A stretch of DNA of 36,398 bases. Source: Chara braunii. Lineage: Eukaryota > Streptophyta > Charophyceae > Charales > Characeae. The translations under genes were made by a program, and so were the position numbers. The stretch is taken from assembly GCA_003427395.1 (NCBI GenBank), contig BFEA01000298.1, positions 723,536-759,933 on the forward strand, written 5' to 3'. Of the stretch, positions 29,276 through 36,398 are shown piece after piece. The notes beneath the pieces were generated by a model. That model did not search any database and was not told the DNA's origin. It was given only the letters and a program-made list of their open reading frames with translations. The stretch's first letter is position 1; the number at the start of each line of letters is the position of its first letter.

Positions 29276-30128
29276 ACGCAAGGACAGAATCCGTCGCCAG
29301 CCTACTGGTCGCTCACATCGCCGCAATTTACCTGCTGCTCTGATATCACCTCGGACTGCCATCATCAAACAGGGCGATGTCATCGGCAAGAATCGACGGC
29401 GGGGCGATCATCGTGTTTGAAACTTAGAGAGTCAGCAGTCCGATCGATTTCCCGCCATCATCACGACCGAAGGATCCCTGAGCGCCGTGGAACTCGACAG
29501 AGGCAGTCTGCGCATGATCCCGACTGGATATGGTCTACGCATAACGTAATGGCGAGACCTCAATACCCGTCGAAGAGCCAGAGCATCTCCCCACCTTTCC
29601 TAATCTTTCCCGCCAGTTTCTACAAGACTCAACAAAGGGATCCCTACACCGTACCTCGCGATTCCACCTCCATATACATAAATTACAAAGGAGGGGGCCA
29701 AGCAACAGCAAGAAGATCATACTAGTATCTAAAGCGGAGGGCGGACGGAGCTGTGGAAGCTGATTAAGCATGATACTTCGCACACAATATGATACATAGT
29801 ATACTGCATAGTACGTGCTAAGAACCAGTACTAATCTGGCCAATAGTGATCAATCTCGTCAGGACTCAGAATGGAACTCAGAATGGGAATTACCGTTATT
29901 CCCTCTCCGCGCCGCGCGAACTGGCGAACATATTTATAATTTTGTTGACGACAACTCCCAGTCTGTCTGTCTTTCTGTCTGGCCGTCTATCTCTTGTCTC
30001 TCTCCCCTGTTTGCCTCTCTGCCCTCGTTGGTTCGCTAGCTCGTTCGATCCCTGGCTGTGTGTGTGCGTTAGCGATAGAGAGAGTATGATCGTGTCTATA
30101 CGCGTGACTGCACTTCAGAGACACACAG

Positions 30129-30162
<34 letters not shown>

Positions 30163-31039
30163 TCTGTACGCGCGCGCCTGTATCCATCTGTTATTTAACG
30201 CGAATGAGACTGAACCACCCAGAAGCTTTTCGGTCGCGGACGACAACCATCACGAAGCCCACGGCTTATCCCCTTACTGTCTGTAAAGGGGTCGTTTTCA
30301 AGGAAGAAACCCCCCTCTCTAATCGCGCTCCGGACAGGCTCATATCGCTCGATCCGGGTATGCCAAGAGCGCAGGAATGGACGAAATCTACGGCCACGAT
30401 CTACTACGATATCATACGCGTTCTTAATGACCTTAAGCCCCCAGACATGTCAAGTCCCAATCATGTCCTCCCTTGTCAAAAACCAGTCGCCAAGACTGAC
30501 CGAGAGAAATCGGATCCAGTTTCGTTCGTTACCATGTTCGAAGTGCCACGTGACCGTCCGATAGAACGGTCGATCGGCAGCCGACCGTTCAACAATCCAA
30601 CCCATCAATGATTGAGCGACCCACCACCGATCGACCCCATCAAACGCAACACATCACCTCTCTGGACCCCTCGTTTCCTATATACTGCATCCACTTCAAA
30701 TACAGTAATTACTAATCTCCGAGCGCTTGCGATCGTCCATGCGCCCAACTGCACAAAAGCGGCCTGATTCCGTCCCGTTGTCACACCTACAGACCTCTCC
30801 GTACTTGCAAGCGAAACGAGGTCCTGTCCAGTGAACACGCGAACGGGAAACGCGAAGCACTCCCTGCGTATGCAGAAGACAGCATGATGCCGCGACACGA
30901 CCAGCAGCCATCAACACCAGTCTTTGGAGTACGCTCCAGGTCTTTTTCAACTAGACCAACTGAAATTCGAACGAACGATTTTCAATGAGAGGGAAGTAAG
31001 AATCGAATCGGAATGTGAAAATCCTTGAGGGAGAGAGAG
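29276..31039. other. CpG-rich gene-poor stretch
   Basis: No gene is recognised. It includes (AC)n-(AG)n at 30120-30162 and GTCT/CTGT-rich DNA near 29961-29985. The open frames seen are short or repeat-driven. Confidence 0.5.
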
Positions 31040-31209
31040 CTGGGCAGCGGCCAATCGAAACCCGACTGCCTGAACCGATCGGCACAATCCATGACAACGC
31101 GGCAGTAGAGAATGCGACCCCGCCGAGATGCTGGGCAGGGGCCAATGGATCCGTTTGTTCAGCTCTCTCTATGACACGACCAATCACGTCGATCGGCACA
31201 ATCCATGAC
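31040..31209 (+). repeat. Diverged direct duplication, about 91-113 bp period
   Basis: CTGGGCAG(C/G)GGCCAAT occurs at 31040 and 31131, and GATCGGCACAATCCATGAC at 31077 and 31191. The spacer differs in length between the two units. Confidence 0.75.
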
Positions 31210-32142
31210 GCCAGTTCGAAACAGCTTACATCAACTTCCCGCAAAAATTGGCTACAAGAAGGACTCTCTCTCTCTCTCTCGCTCGCTCGCTCGTGCGCAA
31301 TAGCATACTAGATAGGTAGAGGGGGAGACAGAGAGAGAGAGAGAGCAAGTGAGGTCGTTGAGAGGCGTGCAGCCTGACAAGTATCAGATTTGTCGACCGT
31401 CAAAGCGGCCACGCTCGATTGTACAGGCTGGAGGTGCAAGGACTCCCGTTTCGAGAACAGATGGTTGAAGCGGATCAAGCCATAGCGATCGTCCGAACGC
31501 GCGTACCTGCCCACTACAATGTCAATTTGGGTCCTTGCAGTGAGTTTGCGTCTCCCATCGTGCCCGCTCCGTGTTCGAAAAAGAGGCTGTTCCAAGCTCT
31601 GGTAAAGGCGAAGGAATCCTCCGAGCCTCGTCGTTCGGTCTAACTGAACACTAAGTACATCAACCGAACCGAAGCTCGTCAGCGTCCCCGCGGCTTTTGC
31701 CGATCAATTGTGCGATTTCCCGCTTCAGTCCACGCGCGTATGGCAATGCGTGTGAAACCGAACCGAAGACGATGACGCCATACAGTATGTGCATGCGCGT
31801 GCAAGCCCACGAAGGCCGCTGAGCGAGCCACCTCCGGGTCCATCAAGTCCCATCAAGCGGAACTGAATCGAGTCGTTCGAGGTAGATCGGGATGTTCGCC
31901 TCTGATGTCGCTCCAAGAATAACCAGACAAGGAGACCGAAAAGACGGAACCAAAGAACTCAAGGGCATCTGGTCCTCCCTGGGCCGGTACTCTGGCGGGT
32001 AATCTTAATAACCCGAACTAGTAGCCCCGCGGGTCGACCACGCCCACGCGAAATCTGGCTCCGTTAGCTTTCAGGGCGTCGGGCTGAGTATGAAGACTCC
32101 GACATTGCGAGACAGAGAAACACCCACAAATTCGCAGAGAGC

Positions 32143-32179
<37 letters not shown>

Positions 32180-33614
32180 CACAGGACATCGGCGTAGTCA
32201 TTACCGGAGAGGCAGGCCGGTCGCCATCCTCTTCGATGAGTAAGCCAAAGTGTAAGAATTCGACGAACCGAGAGGAGGAAGATTGGTTATGTGTAAGTGT
32301 TCCCGGAATAAGGAAAGAAAGAGGGCAGGCAGGAAACAACCTCGACCAGGAGACAGGAAGAGACTGGGTAAGGGGGCTGCGGCAGGGTAGAGGGGGGGGG
32401 AGAAGGCGGCGAGGGTGGGCGGGGGAGGGCAGCGGAAGAGGCGGGCGTATAGACTGCGCGAGCGGGGGGGTCCTCAAAGGCGGCGAAGGAAACTGGTGTC
32501 GCTGACGCATTTGAACGGGTAAACTGCTAAAGCGGGGAGAGCCAGGAGGAAGGTGAGAGCTGATGAGGATTACGACGCCAAGAGCGACGAACGAACAAGA
32601 GGAGCAGAAAGAAAGACGAGCAAAACCGCATGCGAGGTGAGGCGAATGGAACGCGCGCAAGAAAGACAGGGCAGGGCACGCGAATGGTGCAAAGGTAGCT
32701 ACCTGCGATAATGGTCTTCGCCGTCGTCGTCGTCGTCGAAGGCAAGGCAAACACATGCGCCCGCTAATGCGCCCGCGCCAGCCGAACGATGCGGTCGATC
32801 GATCGATCTAGCAGCTTCGCGGAACGGCCGGAAGGAGGACACTGGGGAGACAACCGGTCACATGGCGGTAGTTTCAGTATCCCATGCTCGCATTCAAGAA
32901 GAAGGATGTGCCACTATCGCTTTCCGCGGACGGGGCTACTGCCGGCCGGGAAACGACACCACCACTAACTGCTTGTCCCACCGACGCCCGTTCAAAACCT
33001 GGCACCGTTTCTCGAATTCCACCTTGCGCAGCAGGCTGTCATTTTCCGTTGTGCCCATTCCCAATCGCATGCACCCGTGTCTGCGCCTTGTGGGTTCTTC
33101 GTCTTCCTCGTCTTGACTGCGATGTGTATGGGTGAGAGAGGGACAGAGAATCAGTGTTGTTGGCGTGCACTCTTCTGCTTCGTTGACGGAGAGGAAGGCC
33201 TCCACTTCGCTCTTGTCCACCCGCTCACTGCGAATGTTGGGTAATACCCGTTCGAGTCAATAGCTCCACCATCAAGATCGAGTGACAGCTGCAGCGCTCG
33301 TCTCCCCTTGTCGGAATCAGCGTTTGTCAACTCGCGGGATCGCCCCGCCTTGTTGCGTCCTCCTGTCGCCGTGCGCAGAGCTTTGCCGTCGTCCTTTCCA
33401 TCCACTACATTCGCATTCACAACAGGTGCTGCCCTGCTAGCTGGTTTGGTTATCGCGCCTTTCGCCCAGCTCCTTGCTCTCAATTCATGTCTTTCTAGCA
33501 AAAAAGGCGCACCCAGGACGGTCGATCTCCCCGCCTACCACCGATGTCCCCGCTATGTCCAAGGCGTCGCAACGCGCCTGCCACATTGTTCCGCCCGTCC
33601 TCCGTCCGAGCGTG
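31210..33614. other. CpG-rich gene-poor stretch with GA-rich DNA
   Basis: (CT)n/(CTCG)n at 31263-31292 and (GA)n at 31326-31346 and 32145-32175; purine-rich DNA 32240-32660. The 230-codon minus-strand frame here (32064-32756) encodes Pro/Ser/Arg low-complexity sequence from the purine-rich plus strand and is not called. (GTC)n at 32717-32739. Confidence 0.5.
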
Positions 33615-33660
33615 CGGTCGGTCGGTCGTTCGTTCGTTCGTTCGTTCGGTCGGTCGTTAG
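33615..33660. repeat. (CGGT)n/(CGTT)n tetranucleotide repeat
   Basis: Interleaved GGTC and GTTC units over about 46 bases. Confidence 0.93.
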
Positions 33661-33775
33661 GTCTTACGGCAGTCGCGTAACCGATCGCAGCCATCATTCC
33701 CGCCGTGTCGCGGAGAAAATCGAACATTACTCTCTTCTACCGGTTGGTAGAGATGGCGCTGGCACGGGGGGTGTA

Positions 33776-33955
33776 GGCAGGCGGGCGGGCGGGCGGGCGG
33801 GCGACTTGCCTGTGGCTCGCTGGCTGGGTGGCTGCCTCGAGGCTCGCGCACGGGCTACCAGCTCGCTCGCTCCCGCGGGCGGGCGGGCGGGCGGGCGGGC
33901 GGGTGGGCGGGCGAGCGGGAGGGCGGACGGGTGGACGGACAGACGGACGGACTGG
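33776..33955 (+). repeat. (GGGC)n arrays with G-quadruplex potential
   Basis: Two blocks of GGGC units (33776-33803 and 33876-33925) are separated by about 70 bases and followed by (GGAC)n-like DNA to 33955. Each block has more than four G-triplets one base apart. A 286-codon open frame through here is Gly/Arg/Ala repeat and is not called as a gene. Confidence 0.93.
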
Positions 33956-34710
33956 CTGGCGGTTCTGGGTACACGCGCACTACGGCCGCCCATACTGGCC
34001 GGCATCAAGGGCCCCAGTTCAACACATTTGCCGTCGCATCCCGTCTCACTTCTACCCGCGCTCGCGCACTGCGCGCAGGTCCAAACCGGGCTCAACGGGC
34101 CCGAAAAGGCATCAGGTTCTCGCCACCATTACCCCGCTAAACGACGGCCGTCAGCTGACTTCGATTGACCGACCACCCGGCCCTGCGCTCCTCCGCGCGG
34201 CGGCCCTCCTCCTCGGCCTCCTTCCGCCCCACTCCCAAGGATTCCGCAAAACTCGGCAGACCTGGTCTCATCCACAGCGTCAGGGTCCACAGTCAGTCAG
34301 TAGAACGTCCGGAGAAAACGAGCTACCGGTAGGACGAGGATGTGACTACTGACCGAACCAGTTCCTGGTCCCGAACAACAACTGTGACGCTGGCCCTCAG
34401 CCGAGCTTGAACTAAAAGATGACCTGAACACAGACCATGTGGCTGAGACGTGTGTACATGGATCATGGAAACTGCTTCTTTATGAACAGCTCCCGAGCTC
34501 AAAAGATGAATGAAAGGGGAAATCAGGTTCATACAAGAATATTAGGGACTGCCCCTTAGGCATGGCTCACAAATGTTGGAGTTTCAGAACCCAAGGTAAC
34601 GCCTGCGCTGTGGCGTGGCCATTCCCAGCTAGCAGGTGGGCCTTGTTTCCGACGAACTGAAACCCAATTTCCTCCCAACTGGACCCCAGTCCAAAACCAG
34701 CCAGGGGCCC
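33956..34710. other. No recognised gene; CpG falls off after about 34.4 kb
   Basis: The first part is GC-rich; from about 34.4 kb the composition resembles 1-8 kb. No motif was found. Confidence 0.4.
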
Positions 34711-34918
34711 AATTTCCTGGCAAGTAGACCACTTCTAGACTGGAACGAGTGAAGCGGACGGCATATACACAGGGAGATGGAGGTTGGTATTGACTACCGC
34801 ACCACACTGAAGCTTAAAATTTCCTGGCAATTGGACCACTTCTGGACTGGAATGAGTGAAGCGGCATATACACAGGGAGATGGAGGTTGGTATAGACTCG
34901 CACCACACTGAAGCTTCA
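34711..34918 (+). repeat. Tandem duplication, about 107-bp unit
   Basis: Unit 1 34711-34817 and unit 2 34818-34918 both run AATTTCCTGGCAA, ACCACTTCT.GACTGGAA, GAGTGAAGCGG, CATATACACAGGGAGATGGA and CACCACACTGAAGCTT; unit 2 has small deletions. A weaker third relative precedes it (AATTTCCTCCCAACTGGACC near 34669). The array stops about 19 bases before the SINE head. Confidence 0.9.
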
Positions 34919-34936
34919 GAATCTCGGAAAAATCCT

Positions 34937-35040
34937 GCGGCCTAGCTCAGTTCGTTAGGCAGGCAGGTGGCATTCAGGAGGTTGTGGGTTCGATCCCCAT
35001 GACCGCCTGCGGCACACGTAGTGCCCACTGACTGTGATAG
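34937..35040 (+). mobile_element. tRNA-headed SINE (plus strand)
   Basis: The head starts GCGGCCTAGCTCAGTTCG (box A at 34943-34954) and carries GGTTCGATCCCC (box B, 34987-34998). Between them GTGGCATTCAGGAGGT.GTGG is shared almost exactly with the SINE at 17835-18165, so both belong to one family. The body after 35015 differs. The 3' end may be the A-tail at 35740 if the two inverted-repeat elements are later insertions; otherwise it lies near 35040. It is not called as a functional tRNA gene because the acceptor and anticodon stems are not intact. Confidence 0.8.
34943..34998 (+). promoter_or_regulatory. Internal pol III promoter (A and B boxes) of SINE
   Basis: Box A TAGCTCAGTTCG and a consensus-matching box B GGTTCGATCC are spaced as in a tRNA gene. 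Confidence 0.75.
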
Positions 35041-35045
35041 TCCGC

Positions 35046-35213
35046 TTGAACCACCAATACCTTTCCCATTGGTCAGCCGCAGGCACTGCACGGCGGCCCG
35101 AAAATCAAGACTGGCCACCGATTCGATTTATCGGCGGCCGCCCTTCCGTTTCAGGCCAGCATGTTACCCGGCGCGCCTCTGAAAAAAAGTTGGGAAAGGT
35201 ACTGGTGGTTTTG
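35046..35213. mobile_element. Tourist-like MITE copy 1
   Basis: Terminal inverted repeats 35049-35068 (AACCACCAATACCTTTCCCA) and 35191-35210 match at 19 of 20 positions. TTG flanks both ends (35046-35048, 35211-35213), a 3-bp target duplication as made by PIF/Harbinger transposases. The interior has no coding capacity. Confidence 0.72.
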
Positions 35214-35484
35214 ATACCCCTGATCGGGATTAGTAAGGTCTATGACCAACACGAGTGTGAGTGTGTGTGTGGGTGTCAGTGTGAGCGTGAGAGGGTTGTG
35301 TGTGGTGTGTGAGAGAGTGTTGGCCATAGCCACTACTGCTCCTCTATGGGGGTTGGGGGTAGTAGATGGGGGCCGCCGCTACTGGCAAAATGCTCGGTCT
35401 TTGCGTTTGCCGGCCCTCCCCAACGGCGGCCCCACCCTGCCCCCTGACCACCGCCGGTTAGTGCAGGGGGCAACATGCATCCCC
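35214..35484. other. Spacer between MITE copies, (GT)n-rich
   Basis: GTGAGTGTGTGTGTGGGTGT-type low-complexity DNA at 35257-35320, then GC-rich sequence. No gene is recognised. Confidence 0.5.
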
Positions 35485-35631
35485 TTAAACCGCCAGTACC
35501 TTTCCCAGCCATTGGCCACAGGCCCTGCACGCCAAGGATTGGGGATGTATCTGTCCAAGGCGCGAGGCCAGCCCTGGCCTCCGTGTTAACCGGCGGGCTT
35601 TTTTGGGGGCTGAAAAGGTACTCGTGGCTTA
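35485..35631. mobile_element. Tourist-like MITE copy 2
   Basis: The left end AACCGCCAGTACCTTTCCCA (35488-35507) and the reversed right end GCCACGAGTACCTTTTCA pair imperfectly. Interior blocks (ATTGGCCACAGGCCCTGCAC, GAGGCCAG, GTTAACCGGCG) match copy 1. TTA flanks both ends (35485-35487, 35629-35631). Confidence 0.65.
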
Positions 35632-35738
35632 ATTGTGAGAGGTAGATATGCTTGCAGGGGTCCCCTGCATAGGCTTAGGAGTAAAGGTAGGTAGATAGTG
35701 AAAGGTGAAATTGAGAGAAGAATATAGCTTAGTTATTC

Positions 35739-35752
35739 AAAAAAAAAAAAAC
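35739..35752 (+). repeat. A tract, possible retroposon tail
   Basis: About 13 A bases after GCTTAGTTATTC; could be the 3' tail of the plus-strand SINE that contains the two MITEs. Confidence 0.45.
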
Positions 35753-36398
35753 TCGGAAAAGAAGACAAGCAGCAGGGAAAGCTCGCAGAATTTATGTGAG
35801 GATTACCCTTTTCCCCAATTTATTTTTCTAAGGGCATGATATTCCGCCCTCATGTCTGAAAAGACAGCTCCGAAACAATCAAACTACGACTTTCAAATAA
35901 GAAAAAGAAAAGGGGCTGGCAATAACTGGGAATGAAAGCTCGAGATTCAAAGCAAGTCCTGAAAGTTCAAGATTCAAAGCAAGTCATCCATGGTCATCCC
36001 AACCCATAACACAGCATACTGCCGTTCAAATTACCAGTCCATCCAGGCCTCTCTTTCCCGATGCGCTGTGCTGGGAGGCCTCCAAAAAAGAGACCGCACC
36101 CACGGGATGATGCCAGGCGGTCCAAACCCTTTCCCTCCAGTAGGCAAGAACCCTGATAGTCTCNATGAGGGAATGGCATTGTCTCCTGATCTCGTGGGGT
36201 TATTGCCTTCCAGAGGGAAAATGACTGCTGGTTTTAAACCTCCAGTTCGTCACACAAACCTAAATAGTGTTCTTTCCCCTATGCGCCGTGAGAGCTTCTC
36301 GATTTGGGCCTGAGTTCAAAATGTGCAGCTGCAGCCTCCAAGCCTTGGAAGGTAGCTTCATCAACTCAGGCTCTTGTGAACTGGTGTCATCATTTACA
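35753..36398. other. No recognised gene; 27-bp tandem duplication at 35934-35987
   Basis: GAAAG.TC.AGATTCAAAGCAA is repeated with a 27-base period (35934-35960, 35961-35987). An open frame 35990-36313 (plus) crosses one ambiguous base (36164) and has no recognisable motif. Confidence 0.5.

Noticed and set aside
32064-32756. 230-codon minus-strand open frame
   Set aside because: It is the complement of purine-rich, (GA)n-containing DNA; the product is Pro/Ser/Arg/Leu low complexity without a domain.
33308-34168. 286-codon plus-strand open frame
   Set aside because: Openness comes from (GGTC)n, (GTTC)n and (GGGC)n repeats, giving Val-Arg-Ser and Gly-Arg-Ala runs; all three frames and both strands are open here.

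Overview
This is repeat-dominated nuclear DNA of a eukaryote, most likely a streptophyte (land plant or charophyte alga; the contig style and repeat mix would fit something like Chara, but that is a guess). The evidence is: a U6 snRNA-derived sequence whose 5' stem, ACAGAGA box and 3' end follow the plant U6 consensus; a U2-derived sequence beside it; a non-LTR retrotransposon of the plant L1 type (gag with zinc knuckle, AP-endonuclease, reverse transcriptase, C-terminal zf-RVT domain); tRNA-headed SINEs; degenerate CCCTAAA telomere-type motifs; and long dinucleotide microsatellites. There are no prokaryotic signatures. I recognise no intact cellular protein-coding gene.

Layout. 1-8.9 kb: low-CpG, gene-poor DNA. 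It holds two (GA)n/(CT)n arrays, a convergent U6/U2 snRNA pseudogene pair (2.89-3.17 kb), three diverged copies of a short repeat whose left half resembles a hammerhead ribozyme core (4.4, 6.0 and 6.3 kb), one coding-like reading frame (2.3-2.75 kb), and two copies of a repeat with an A/T-rich end (3.57 and 8.76 kb). 9.3-9.5 kb: a near-perfect 43-bp inverted repeat. 9.5-10.5 kb: two overlapping unrecognised reading frames. 10.6-17.17 kb: a decayed L1-type LINE whose ORF1 (10801-12999) overlaps ORF2 (12941-16996); its reverse transcriptase core is still open for 363 codons with the catalytic aspartates kept. 17.17-19.0 kb: a nest of SINE copies around a 175-base assembly gap. Two near-identical SINE-body copies there differ by a 97-bp insertion, so they form an empty-site/filled-site pair that defines a small transposable element.

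19-34.4 kb: by eye a markedly more CpG- and GATC-rich compartment, with no convincing genes but many fold-back (inverted repeat) elements, short tandem duplications, and microsatellites or minisatellites expected to form non-B DNA. 34.4-36.4 kb: CpG falls again. There is a 107-bp tandem duplication, a second tRNA-headed SINE, and two related inverted-repeat elements flanked by TTG/TTG and TTA/TTA that look like Tourist-type MITEs.

The parts do not form a pathway. The LINE could have supplied reverse transcriptase for mobilising the SINEs and snRNA copies, but no shared 3' tail proves this. The most interesting items are the short element with its empty site and hammerhead-like relatives, the reading frames upstream of the LINE gag, the snRNA pair with both functional motifs altered, and the cluster of fold-back elements in the CpG-rich block. 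Open reading frames of 60-230 codons elsewhere are mostly shadows of simple repeats or chance.
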